From contig JAUHJS010000004.1 in NCBI GenBank assembly GCA_030412945.1, positions 1-64,000 of the forward strand: a DNA stretch of 64,000 nt, given 5' to 3'. The DNA comes from Shiella aurantiaca (GTDB lineage Bacteria > Bacteroidota > Bacteroidia > Cytophagales > Cyclobacteriaceae). The translations under genes were made by a program, and so were the position numbers. The notes below the pieces were generated by a model. The model saw nothing but the letters and a program-made list of their open reading frames with translations, was not told the DNA's origin and made no database searches. Each line of letters begins with the position of its first letter. Position 1 is the stretch's first letter. Positions 27,145 to 35,452 of the stretch are shown here, one piece after another.

Positions 27145-29289
27145 TTACTCAGCCGACTTGAACTCGGGCGTAATCCCCATATTGTACCAAGCGAAGGAGT
27201 AGATATCGGCCGCAGCCTCAATCTGCTTGCTGGTGGGCGTTCCCGCTCCGTGTCCGGCATTGGTTTCGATGCGGATAAGGACAGGATTGTCGCCCACATG
27301 ATGCTCCTGCAAAGTAGCGGCAAACTTAAAGCTATGGGCGGGCACCACACGGTCGTCATGATCGGCTGTGGTCACCATCGTTGCCGGATAGCTTGTGCCG
27401 GGCTTCAAGGCATGCACAGGTGAATAATTTCTGAGGTATTCAAACATCTCTTTGCTGTCTTCCGAAGTACCGTAGTCAAAGGCCCATCCGGCCCCTGCGG
27501 TAAACTTATGATAGCGCAGCATGTCCATTACACCCACGGCAGGGAAAGCCACTTTGGCTAGATCGGGGCGCTGTGTCATAGTAGCGCCTACTAGCAAGCC
27601 GCCATTAGAACCCCCGGCTATGGCTAAGTAATCGGAACTGGTATAGCCTTCTTTGATGAGGTATTCGCCTGCGGCAATAAAGTCGTCAAACACATTTTGC
27701 TTTTGCATTTTAGTGCCGGCTACGTGCCATTTTTCTCCATATTCGCCACCACCACGAAGGTTGGGCTGGGCATAAATGCCTCCGTTTTCCAACCACACCA
27801 AGCGCGCGATGCTAAAGCTAGGCGTAAGGCTTACATTAAATCCGCCATAGGCGTATAGATAAGTAGGATTTTTGCCATTGCGCTCCAAGCCTTTTTTGTA
27901 GGTGATAAACATAGGCACCTTCGTACCGTCTTTGCTGGTATAGAACACCTGCTCGGTTACATATTCCTCTGGATTGAAATCAATTTTGGGAGAATTATAC
28001 AGGGTAGACTTACCCGTAGCGATTTCGTACGAGAAAATAGCCGATGGGTATAAGAAGGAGGTGAAGGAATAATAGATTTCTTTATCTTCCAACTCACCAC
28101 CAAAGCCTCCGGCCGTACCAATGCCCGGTAGTTCGATGTCGCGCTCTAAAGTACCCTTCATATCAAACTGCTTAATGGCCGTTTTGGCATCGATCATGTA
28201 ATTGGCAAAAATCTTTCCTCCGGCTGTTCCGGCTTCCATCACATGCTCCGATTCCGCAATCACGTCTTTCCAGGTGCTAGGCACGGGATTGGCCGCGGTG
28301 GTTTCCACTACGCGGTTATTAGGCGCGCCCCAGTTGGTATGAATAAGCAAACGATCGCCTTCATTGGCCAACACATAGTGGTTGTTCTCAAAATTATCTA
28401 CTACCGTTACGATAGGGCTGTTTTCTTGAGACAAATCCTGAATGTACAATTCATTACCACTGGTGCTGGTAGCGGCTGAAATCACCAAGAAGCGCTCGTC
28501 TTCTGTTAGGCTGGCGCCAATGTACCTGCGGGGCTGCTTATCGCCACCGAAAATCAACACATCCTCGCTCTGGGGCGTGCCCACGGTGTGCCAGTACAAT
28601 TTATGGTATTGCGTTAAGCCCGACAGCGTGCTGCCTTCCTTAGGCTTGTCATAGCTGCTGTAGTAAAAGCCCTTGGTGCCTTTCCAAGCGATACCGCTAA
28701 ACTTCACATCGCGGAGGGTATCTTCCACCATCTCGCCTGTGTTGGTATTTTTTACAATCACCTTGCGCCAGTCGGAGCCACCCTCGGAAATTTGGTAAGC
28801 ACAGAGGCTGCCGTCTTGGGTAAAGCTCATGCCCGCCAATGAAATGGTGCCATCGGCTGAGAAGGTGTTCGGATCAAGAAACACCTCTACCGCGCCATCC
28901 ATGCCTTTTTTGCGGTATACCACGTACTGGTTTTGCAAGCCATCGTTTTTATAGAAGTAGTAGTAGTCGCCCTGTTTGAAGGGCGCACCCACTTTCTCGT
29001 AGTTCCATAGTTTTTCCAAGCGCGCTTTCACTTGCTCGCGAAAAGGGATTTTATCCAAATAGCCAAAGGTTACCTCGTTTTGAGCTTTCACCCAAGCGGC
29101 TGTAGCCTCTGAGCGGTCGTCTTCCAACCAGCGGTAAGGATCGGGCACGACCGTGCCAAAATAAGTGTCTACCGTATCCACTTTAGCAGTGCTGGGGTAG
29201 ATTATAGGGTCTTGTTTCTTCTCGGATGGTGCACATCCGGCAAATAGCGTAGTCATTAGGCCTAAAATAAAAAGCGGTTGTTTATTCAT
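27145..29289 (-). CDS. Prolyl oligopeptidase (S9A), lipoprotein
   Basis: The 714-aa enzyme cuts short peptides after proline. A lipoprotein signal peptide has lipobox LFAGC (Cys19). Residues about 30-420 form the seven-blade beta-propeller. The hydrolase domain has catalytic Ser in GGSNGGLLVGA, Asp in ADHDDRVVP and His in NAGHGAG, all intact. The periplasmic or outer-membrane location follows from the lipobox. It has a perfect TACCTTTG box upstream and its own terminator, and is therefore monocistronic. The IS3 element sits 99 bp upstream of the start. Confidence 0.95.
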   Translation of the reverse strand: MNKQPLFILGLMTTLFAGCAPSEKKQDPIIYPSTAKVDTVDTYFGTVVPDPYRWLEDDRSEATAAWVKAQNEVTFGYLDKIPFREQVKARLEKLWNYEKVGAPFKQGDYYYFYKNDGLQNQYVVYRKKGMDGAVEVFLDPNTFSADGTISLAGMSFTQDGSLCAYQISEGGSDWRKVIVKNTNTGEMVEDTLRDVKFSGIAWKGTKGFYYSSYDKPKEGSTLSGLTQYHKLYWHTVGTPQSEDVLIFGGDKQPRRYIGASLTEDERFLVISAATSTSGNELYIQDLSQENSPIVTVVDNFENNHYVLANEGDRLLIHTNWGAPNNRVVETTAANPVPSTWKDVIAESEHVMEAGTAGGKIFANYMIDAKTAIKQFDMKGTLERDIELPGIGTAGGFGGELEDKEIYYSFTSFLYPSAIFSYEIATGKSTLYNSPKIDFNPEEYVTEQVFYTSKDGTKVPMFITYKKGLERNGKNPTYLYAYGGFNVSLTPSFSIARLVWLENGGIYAQPNLRGGGEYGEKWHVAGTKMQKQNVFDDFIAAGEYLIKEGYTSSDYLAIAGGSNGGLLVGATMTQRPDLAKVAFPAVGVMDMLRYHKFTAGAGWAFDYGTSEDSKEMFEYLRNYSPVHALKPGTSYPATMVTTADHDDRVVPAHSFKFAATLQEHHVGDNPVLIRIETNAGHGAGTPTSKQIEAAADIYSFAWYNMGITPEFKSAE

Positions 29290-29315
29290 AACAGTACGAT
29301 TGTTGAATTACCTAC

Positions 29316-29323
29316 CAAAGGTA
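29316..29323 (-). promoter_or_regulatory. -7 box TACCTTTG for the S9 peptidase
   Basis: On the minus strand TACCTTTG, a perfect TAnnTTTG match, lies 26 bp upstream of the ATG. The nearest upstream TTG is only 12 bp away, shorter than usual spacing. Confidence 0.55.
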
Positions 29324-29443
29324 AGCGTTTGAAAACAACCCTATTAGGCTTTTATATGAGTGGCAGAAAGGTGTTTTTGGATAGAAGGCTGTCTAGTCCT
29401 GAAATAGGTTTACACAAATCGTAAACTTAAAACAGGACAATTT

Positions 29444-29809
29444 ATGAAACACCAGATCGAAGTTAGGCAAATGTTTGATGAGTCATTCAAGCGAATGGTT
29501 ATCGAAGAATATTTGGCCACAAAATGTAGTAAAATGGAGTTATTGAGAAAGTATAATATCCATTTCAAAAGCGCCATTCAAACATGGATGAAAAAGTTAG
29601 GGTACGAGGATACCGTAAGGCCTCAAAGGATTAAATTTGAAACCTCACTTCCACTGACCTTAGCCATGCCTGTTAAAAGTGAAAATGTTCGAGAACTTCA
29701 AAAGAAAATCCAAGAGCTGGAGCAACAGCTACTGGATGAGAAACTTCGCTCAGAAGCGTACTTAAGGATGATTGATAAAGCTGAAAAGGAGTTAAAAGTT
29801 CCAATTTAA
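29444..29809 (+). CDS. IS3-family transposase OrfA
   Basis: The 121-aa protein has an N-terminal helix-turn-helix of the IS3/IS911 OrfA type (MFDESFKRMVIEEYLATKCS, then KMELLRKYNIHFKSAIQTWMKK), which binds the terminal repeats. A leucine-zipper-like coiled coil follows (VRELQKKIQELEQQLLDEKL). Its stop is followed by an A-rich stretch. orfB is in the -1 frame and stays open upstream of its ATG, up to about this stop. Confidence 0.9.
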   Translation: MKHQIEVRQMFDESFKRMVIEEYLATKCSKMELLRKYNIHFKSAIQTWMKKLGYEDTVRPQRIKFETSLPLTLAMPVKSENVRELQKKIQELEQQLLDEKLRSEAYLRMIDKAEKELKVPI

Positions 29810-29838
29810 AAAAAGCACAATACCAAGTAATCCTTGAA

Positions 29839-30729
29839 ATGAAAGACGTCTATCCGAGAATCAGCTTGGCTCGATTATGTCGGTTACTTGGTATTACACG
29901 GCAAGCTTATTATCAACACTATTGGGAGGTCTCTGATATCACCATCGAACATCAACTAATCTTAGATAGGGTGGTTGAAATTCGTCAGGTACATCCTGCT
30001 ATAGGGGGAAGAAAACTCTTGTATCTACTTCAGCCGTTTTTATTGGAACATCAAATTAAAATGGGTCGAGATGCCTTGTTTGACTTATTGGCAGCTAATA
30101 AACTGTTAGTAAGGAAGCGAAAAAGAAGGATTAGTACAACTCAATCACACCACTGGTTAAAGAAATATCCCAACCTGGTTAAGGACTGGCATCCCTCAAA
30201 ACCGAACGAGCTTTGGGTATCGGATATCACATATATCCCGCTCATGAACGGTTTTTTGTATTTGAGTTTAGTTACAGATGCTTACTCTCATAAAATAATG
30301 GGATACGCTGTTGCTGATAATTTGGAAGCAATTAATACAACTAAGGCGCTTGATATGGCCTTAAGTAATCTTACAGAGGTTCCCGGTTTTCTTATCCATC
30401 ATTCTGATCGGGGGATACAGTATTGTAGTTTTGAATACGTCAATACCCTCAAACAAAACAATATCAAGATAAGCATGACTGAGAATGGGGATCCTTTAGA
30501 GAATCCGGTCGCAGAAAGGATAAATGGAATACTCAAAGAGGAGTATCTGCGCCATTACCCTCTTACAAATTTAAATCAGGTAATAGCGTTGGTTGATGAT
30601 GTCGTTGATCGTTACAACAGGCTAAGACCACACCAAAGTATTAACATGGTAACACCCGAAGTTGTTCATGAAAAACAATTACTAATTAACAGGACTTGGA
30701 GTAAAAAAAAGCAATATGTAACATTGTAA
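29839..30729 (+). CDS. IS3-family transposase OrfB (DDE integrase)
   Basis: The 296-aa protein has an N-terminal HTH_21-like part (ISLARLCRLLGITRQAYYQH) and an rve catalytic core. The DDE residues are visible in LWVSDITYIP (first D), HHSDRGIQY (second D) and ENPVAERINGILKEEY (E). No frame damage is seen. The frame is open upstream of the ATG through KKAQYQVILEMKDV, so an OrfAB fusion by frameshift is possible, but no classical slippery heptamer precedes the OrfA stop. Separate initiation at ATG 29839 is equally likely. Confidence 0.92.
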   Translation: MKDVYPRISLARLCRLLGITRQAYYQHYWEVSDITIEHQLILDRVVEIRQVHPAIGGRKLLYLLQPFLLEHQIKMGRDALFDLLAANKLLVRKRKRRISTTQSHHWLKKYPNLVKDWHPSKPNELWVSDITYIPLMNGFLYLSLVTDAYSHKIMGYAVADNLEAINTTKALDMALSNLTEVPGFLIHHSDRGIQYCSFEYVNTLKQNNIKISMTENGDPLENPVAERINGILKEEYLRHYPLTNLNQVIALVDDVVDRYNRLRPHQSINMVTPEVVHEKQLLINRTWSKKKQYVTL

Positions 30730-30785
30730 ACCTATTCTAGGATTATCATAAAAACCGTAAACTTATTTTAGGACAATACAGTTTC

Positions 30786-31172
30786 TTATTTCATTTCCCA
30801 GTTATTCGGATTTTTTTCTATATTATTTTGCAGGCTATAGAGTTTTCCATTAGATATTATATAAAGCCATATAAACATCTCGTTGCCTGTACTTAATTTA
30901 AGTGTGTCTTTATTTATCGTCCAAATCCCTCTTATATTCTCATCAAAAGTAGCACATTCTCCACCATCATACATGTAATGATAAGTCGAGTCAGAATATA
31001 GAGTTAATGTTCTTTTCCAAATTAAAGAAGTACCTCTTAAATCATAGTACCATCTCGTTAAGATATTACCAAGACGTTCAACATCCTTGTATTTAGCAAC
31101 TACTTTAGGTTTGTCTTGACTAAAGGTTTCAATTGAAATTATAAGTATTAGTATAAGAATTGTGTATTTCAT
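30786..31172 (-). CDS. Small secreted protein, unknown function (128 aa)
   Basis: A signal peptide (MKYTILILILIISIETFSQ) is followed by a beta-rich domain with TLTLYSDSTYHYMYDGGECA, then GIWTINKDTLKLST, the strand layout of NlpE- or lipocalin-like bacterial proteins. It has no lipobox. It is AT-rich compared with the backbone. The IS3 right end abuts the region after its stop codon. Function is unknown. Confidence 0.6.
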   Translation of the reverse strand: MKYTILILILIISIETFSQDKPKVVAKYKDVERLGNILTRWYYDLRGTSLIWKRTLTLYSDSTYHYMYDGGECATFDENIRGIWTINKDTLKLSTGNEMFIWLYIISNGKLYSLQNNIEKNPNNWEMK

Positions 31173-31209
31173 CCTAATCGTTCGTTCAAAATTGGCTATT
31201 TTTCTTCAC

Positions 31210-31231
31210 AGAGTCCCTTGCAGGAGACTCT
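31210..31231. repeat. Palindromic repeat, copy 1 (left border of HNH gene)
   Basis: A stem AGAGTCCCT/AGGAGACTCT around TGC is shared with 31879-31899 (inverted) and 61874-61901 (same orientation). Shared core: CACAGAGTCCCTTGCAGGAG here and at 61.87 kb. Confidence 0.8.
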
Positions 31232-31252
31232 TCTAGGAAGATGGGAAGGAAG

Positions 31253-31855
31253 TCATTTTTTCCTATCCTGCCAGATTTTCTTTATTTCGGCTCCTATTTT
31301 TATGAATTCTGCTTCTGTAAATTCATCCGTTTTTGCATTATTACACCAATAACAAGACATAACACAATTTTTCGGAGTGTATTCAAAGTTTGAATTAAGT
31401 CTGTCAATCTCCAAATTCCAACCTCTCAGTGTTTTTTTATACAAAAGTTTTCTTATACCCAATTCTTCAATTTCACCGATTGTAATTTTGCAATAATGAC
31501 ATTCTCTAGCCGATAGAAGTTTCTCAAAATCTTCTACGGGGAAAATCTTTGAAAATGAATCAACATAATCAGTTTCAAGTTCTTTTATTGTATCAGTGTA
31601 TTTTTTCACAATTACATTTATTTCTGATTCAATTTCAGAAATCTTTAATCCGTTTATTTGATAATCCGTTTCTTGTTGCCAATATTCAGCCGAATAGCAC
31701 TTTACTAAATCATCTGTAATCTTGAATTTCTCAAAATTGGATTTAGTAAAAGTCAAGTGCTTATTAAGCACAGTATTAAATAGAAATAAATTTTTTTTGG
31801 TCTTAAAGCTATCTTTCGCTTTTGTTTTATATTTCTTCCTTATCTCGATATTCAT
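31253..31855 (-). CDS. HNH endonuclease-like protein
   Basis: The product is 200 aa from ATG 31855 (MNIEIRKKYKTK). The C-terminal half has the zinc-finger HNH arrangement: ECHYCKI at about residue 115, then NLEIDRLNSNFEYTPKNCVMSCYWCNNAKTDEF, where C-x-x-C pairs bracket the D-R-L-N...N..Y...N metal site. The N-terminal half is charged and coiled-coil-like. The order matches phage- and restriction-associated HNH nucleases. It is AT-rich and lies exactly between inverted copies of the palindromic repeat, indicating horizontal entry. Its biological target is unknown. Confidence 0.75.
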   Translation of the reverse strand: MNIEIRKKYKTKAKDSFKTKKNLFLFNTVLNKHLTFTKSNFEKFKITDDLVKCYSAEYWQQETDYQINGLKISEIESEINVIVKKYTDTIKELETDYVDSFSKIFPVEDFEKLLSARECHYCKITIGEIEELGIRKLLYKKTLRGWNLEIDRLNSNFEYTPKNCVMSCYWCNNAKTDEFTEAEFIKIGAEIKKIWQDRKK

Positions 31856-31878
31856 GTAACAAGATGTTTTTCCCCGCA

Positions 31879-31899
31879 GGGTCTCCTGCAAGGGACTCT
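31879..31899. repeat. Palindromic repeat, copy 2 (right border of HNH gene)
   Basis: GGTCTCCTGCAAGGGACTCT at 31880-31899 is the reverse complement of the 31210 copy with one or two changes. It lies just upstream of the HNH start codon, so the two copies bracket the gene. Confidence 0.8.
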
Positions 31900-32137
31900 A
31901 CGCAAGAGCAATTAGTAATTACCTCATTTCCCATCATTTTCGCAAGCTTGGTCGGCTAATTTATCGGGCTTGTCCCCCATCGGTTTAGGGGCATAATCCA
32001 TCTTTTTCCCCAATCACCTTTTCGGCTGGTAGGGCATTTCTACACTTCATCCGTCTTATCCTACACTTCGGTAGCTTTCATTCGCAGGGCTGAGGGCCGT
32101 GCTGCACCTTTGTTTCATCCAAAGCACAAAATGCCTT

Positions 32138-34294
32138 ATGAAAACCTTACTGATTACCGGCTTTCTTCTTTTCCCACTGCTGTTGGCGGCTCAGGTGCGC
32201 GGCATCGTCACCGATAAAAAGGGCGAGCCCTTGCTGGGTGCCAATGTCTACCTCAAAGGCACCTATGTGGGTGCTACTACTTCGTTTACGGGCGAGTTTA
32301 GTTTCCCTACCACGCTCAAAGGCGCGCAGGTGTTGGTGGTAAGTTTTACCGGATACGAAAGTCAGGAACTACCTCTCCAACTCAATGGCCCCAGCGAATA
32401 CCTACGCATCAGCCTGAAAGAAGCCTTTAATAAGTTGGAGGCCGTTACCATTACCGCAGGAGCTTTCGAGGCCAGCGATACCAAAAAAGTAACCGTGCTC
32501 AAACCCCTCGATATCGTTACTACGCCTTCGGCCGTAGGCGATATCAATGGCGCCTTGCAAACCTTGCCCGGCACTACGCAAAACGGGGAAAGCGGTCGCC
32601 TTTTTGTGCGCGGGGGCGATGGCTACGAAACCCAAACCTATATCAATGGCACCTTGGTGCAGAATCCTTACGGTTCGGCCTTGCCCAATTTGCCAACGCG
32701 TGGCCGCTTTTCGCCTTTTATGTTTAGCGGCACCACCTTTAGCACAGGCGGCTACTCGGCTGAGTTTGGTCAGGCCTTGTCAAGCGCCTTGGTGTTGCAA
32801 ACCAATGCCTTTCCTACCGAAAGCAAAACCGAAATCTCCCTGATGACGGTAGGGGGTGATATTGCCCATACCCAAGCCGGAGAAAGAACGGCCGCTTCGG
32901 CCAAGCTCGGCTATATCCACTTGGGACCTTACCAAGCGCTGGTGCCTCAGCAAGTATTGTGGACGCAAGCGCCTCAGGAATACAGAGGAGAAACTTCCTT
33001 CTATCAAAAATTCGGCAAAACGGGCTTGCTCAAAGCCTATGCCCAAGCCAGCAGCAATAGCGTGGAGATAGAAAGAAGCCGCTTGGAACAAGCCGATAGC
33101 CGCTATGGCATTGCGCTCGATAATGACTTTCAGTTTGTAAACCTCAGCTACCAAATGGCGGTGGGCAAGCGCGCCACCTGGGAGAGCGGCCTTAGCCTAA
33201 GCAGCAACCACGATTCCCTGCATCCCGATACCTTGGCCATAGAAGAAAAGGAAAGAAGTTTTCATTTGAAAAATGTATGGCTTATTGACTGGACGGAGCG
33301 TTTCTCTACCCGCCTCGGTTCGGAGTTTATCGGTTCGCAGTATGAGCAGGATATCCAAGCAAAAGAGCTGCCGGTGTATGCCACCGAACTCAGTGGAGGC
33401 CTTAGTGCGCTCTTTGCCGAAGCGGATGTATACCTTACCCAGCGCTTGGCCGCGCGCATAGGCCTTAGGGCAGAGCATACCAATGTAAATCAGCAGCTTA
33501 CGATTGCTCCTCGTACGTCTTTGGCTTATAAGTGGGACGAGTTCAGTCAGATTTCTTTTGCCTATGGCAGCTTTTACCAAAAGCCACAAAATGCCTACTG
33601 GGCATTAAACGAATCGCTGGATCAGGAGAAAGCCGAGCATTATATTTTGAATGTACAACGCATCAAAAATAAACGCACGCTACGCGTGGAGGCCTATTAT
33701 AAAAATTACCACTCGCTGGTACGCTTTGATGCGGCTCAGCGCTATCAGCCTGCGGCATACACCAACACAGGGCATGGCTATGCGCAAGGAATAGAGCTTT
33801 TTTGGCGCGACCAGAAGTCCATTCCGCGCACCGACTATTGGCTGTCGTACAGCTATTTAGATACCGAGCGTCTCTACCGCGACTATCCGCAAAAGGCTAT
33901 GCCAACGTTCGCGGCTAAGCATTCGGTATCGCTGGTGGTGAAGCATTTTATTTCCGCCTTGCGCACCCAGGTAGGGGCAAGTTATAGCGTAGGCAGTGGT
34001 CGTCCGTATTATAATCCGGAGAATCCTACCTTTTTAGGCGATAAAGCCAAGCCCTATATGGACTTGAGCATGAATGTGGCCTATCTCCTTCGTCCTCAGG
34101 TGATTTTGTACACCTCGGTAAGCAATGTCACTGGATACCAAAATGTATTTGGCTATGAATATGCCGCTCAGCCCAATGCCCAAGGGATATACCCCAGACG
34201 TGCTATTGGGCAAGCCGCTCCGCGCTTCTTCTTTGTAGGGCTGTTCATCACCTTGTCATCCAACAAAAACGATAATCAATTAAACAATTTATAA
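32138..34294 (+). CDS. TonB-dependent outer-membrane receptor with CarboxypepD_reg domain
   Basis: The 718-aa receptor has a signal peptide (MKTLLITGFLLFPLLLAAQ). A carboxypeptidase-regulatory-like beta-sandwich (residues about 19-105, VRGIVTDKKGEPLLGANVYLKG) is followed by a plug with RLFVRGGDGYETQTYINGTL and a beta-barrel to the C-terminal F-x-T-L-S-S region. No SusD partner follows, so it is not a classic polysaccharide locus. The next genes are a DUF2141 protein and a TPR protein in the same direction. The ligand is unknown. ATG 32138 is used because 32099 gives residues before the signal. Confidence 0.92.
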   Translation: MKTLLITGFLLFPLLLAAQVRGIVTDKKGEPLLGANVYLKGTYVGATTSFTGEFSFPTTLKGAQVLVVSFTGYESQELPLQLNGPSEYLRISLKEAFNKLEAVTITAGAFEASDTKKVTVLKPLDIVTTPSAVGDINGALQTLPGTTQNGESGRLFVRGGDGYETQTYINGTLVQNPYGSALPNLPTRGRFSPFMFSGTTFSTGGYSAEFGQALSSALVLQTNAFPTESKTEISLMTVGGDIAHTQAGERTAASAKLGYIHLGPYQALVPQQVLWTQAPQEYRGETSFYQKFGKTGLLKAYAQASSNSVEIERSRLEQADSRYGIALDNDFQFVNLSYQMAVGKRATWESGLSLSSNHDSLHPDTLAIEEKERSFHLKNVWLIDWTERFSTRLGSEFIGSQYEQDIQAKELPVYATELSGGLSALFAEADVYLTQRLAARIGLRAEHTNVNQQLTIAPRTSLAYKWDEFSQISFAYGSFYQKPQNAYWALNESLDQEKAEHYILNVQRIKNKRTLRVEAYYKNYHSLVRFDAAQRYQPAAYTNTGHGYAQGIELFWRDQKSIPRTDYWLSYSYLDTERLYRDYPQKAMPTFAAKHSVSLVVKHFISALRTQVGASYSVGSGRPYYNPENPTFLGDKAKPYMDLSMNVAYLLRPQVILYTSVSNVTGYQNVFGYEYAAQPNAQGIYPRRAIGQAAPRFFFVGLFITLSSNKNDNQLNNL

Positions 34295-34315
34295 ACCCTC
34301 TAATCAATTACCATT

Positions 34316-34738
34316 ATGAAAATGTTCGCTCTCGTATTCTCGCTTTTCTTTTTCCAAAATCAACCGGAAAACACCCCAGACAATGTCCACAACCTTACGG
34401 TTACAGTAAAGAATGTCAGTAAATCGGAAGGGATTATTTCTGTTTCCATTTATAATACGGAAGATGGTTTTCTGAAGACAGCCTATAAAAAACAGAAAGT
34501 AAGTGCCGTGGCCAATCAAGAAGTGCAAGTGGTGTTTGACGACTTGCCAGCCGGAACCTATACCGTAAGTGCAGTACATGATGTAAACAGCAATGGGGAG
34601 TTGGATACCAATTTCTTTGGCATGCCTACCGAACCCTATGCCATTTCTAAAGACGGAAAAAACATGTATGGTCCTCCTAGCTTTGATAAAGCAGTATTTG
34701 AAATTACCCAAGACCAAAGTCTGGACTTACAATTCTAA
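34316..34738 (+). CDS. DUF2141 family secreted protein
   Basis: The 140-aa beta-sandwich protein has LTVTVKNVSKSEGIISVSIYNTEDGFL, then VVFDDLPAGTYTVSAVHDVNSNGELDTNFFGMPTEPYAIS. The HDVNSNGELDTN loop and FGMPTEPY are DUF2141 signatures. A short hydrophobic N-terminus (MKMFALVFSLFFF) suggests export. It is 21 bp after the TonB receptor and is likely cotranscribed. The role of the family is not established. Confidence 0.9.
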   Translation: MKMFALVFSLFFFQNQPENTPDNVHNLTVTVKNVSKSEGIISVSIYNTEDGFLKTAYKKQKVSAVANQEVQVVFDDLPAGTYTVSAVHDVNSNGELDTNFFGMPTEPYAISKDGKNMYGPPSFDKAVFEITQDQSLDLQF

Positions 34739-34763
34739 TTCCCACATTTAATCAATTAATCCC

Positions 34764-35408
34764 ATGAAACGCATCCTACTTTTTATCGGCTTAGTGGTCG
34801 CTTTTTTAAGCACCCAAGCCCAAGACAATACCGCTTACACCGAAGCCATGCAGGCGCAGCTGGTGCTGCTGGATTCTGCACACAGCAGTGATGATTTGCA
34901 AGCCGTAATCAATACGATGGAGCGCATAGCCCAGGTAGAAACAGCCCAGTGGCATCCACGCTATTATCTGGCCTATGCCAGTCTGCACCAAAACTTCTAT
35001 TTCAAAGAAAGCGCAGAAAGAGCCAAGTATTTGGATAAAGCCCAAGCCTATCTGGACAAGGCCTTGGTGGATTTTCCTCAGCATTCCGAGCTCTTGGCCT
35101 TGCAGGGTTTTGTGTGGATGATTCGCGTAAGCCTGGATCCGGCCACCTACGGACAGCTCTATGCCGGAAAAACCATGGAAATCTTGCAAAAAGCAAAAGC
35201 CCTAAATCCTAATAACCCACGGGCGGCCTTTTTGCTAGGGCAAATGAGCTACGGCACGGCTCAGTTTTTCGGCCAAAGCACCGAGCAAGCCTGCGCCTTG
35301 GTGAGTCAAGCTGTAAGTTTGTATGAAACCGCTACGCCAACGGACTCACTAGCACCCAAATGGGGCAAGAAAGGTGCACTTTCTATGCAAGAAAAGTGTG
35401 GACTTTAA
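34764..35408 (+). CDS. Secreted TPR-like protein
   Basis: The 214-aa protein has a signal peptide (MKRILLFIGLVVAFLSTQAQ) and TPR-like helical pairs: YLAYASLHQNFYFKESAERAKYLDKAQAYLDKAL, ELLALQGFVWMIR and AKALNPNNPRAAFLLGQMSYG. I recall comparable proteins beside TonB receptors in Flavobacteriia. It is 25 bp after the DUF2141 gene and 44 bp before the start of an aspartyl-protease-like gene. It is a likely periplasmic scaffold; the partner is unknown. Confidence 0.75.
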   Translation: MKRILLFIGLVVAFLSTQAQDNTAYTEAMQAQLVLLDSAHSSDDLQAVINTMERIAQVETAQWHPRYYLAYASLHQNFYFKESAERAKYLDKAQAYLDKALVDFPQHSELLALQGFVWMIRVSLDPATYGQLYAGKTMEILQKAKALNPNNPRAAFLLGQMSYGTAQFFGQSTEQACALVSQAVSLYETATPTDSLAPKWGKKGALSMQEKCGL

Positions 35409-35452
35409 GAAATTTGAAAAAAAGGGTAGATTTAGCAAAACGATTAACTCTT

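Larger units (their letters stand above)
29389..30781 (+). mobile_element. IS3-family insertion sequence, complete (1393 bp)
   Basis: Terminal inverted repeats of about 25 bp are present: left CTGTCTAGTCCTGAAATAGG at 29389 and right end reading outward CTGTATTGTCCTAAAATAAG, ending at 30781. Both ends continue into GTTTAC. Two open frames, orfA and orfB, fill the interior. No convincing target duplication was found at the ends. The left end is near the S9 peptidase promoter region, and the right end lies 4 bp beyond the stop codon of the next minus-strand gene. Both transposase frames are intact, so the element may still be active. Confidence 0.9.

Noticed and set aside
29807-29815. A-run after the orfA stop as a programmed frameshift site
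   Set aside because: The stop codon TAA comes before most of the A-run, so slippage there would not bypass it, and no standard heptamer lies before the stop. Fusion synthesis is left open, not called.
32002-32137. CACCTTTG before the TonB receptor as a promoter
   Set aside because: It matches TAnnTTTG only in the last four bases, and no spacing partner was found, so it is not listed as a feature.
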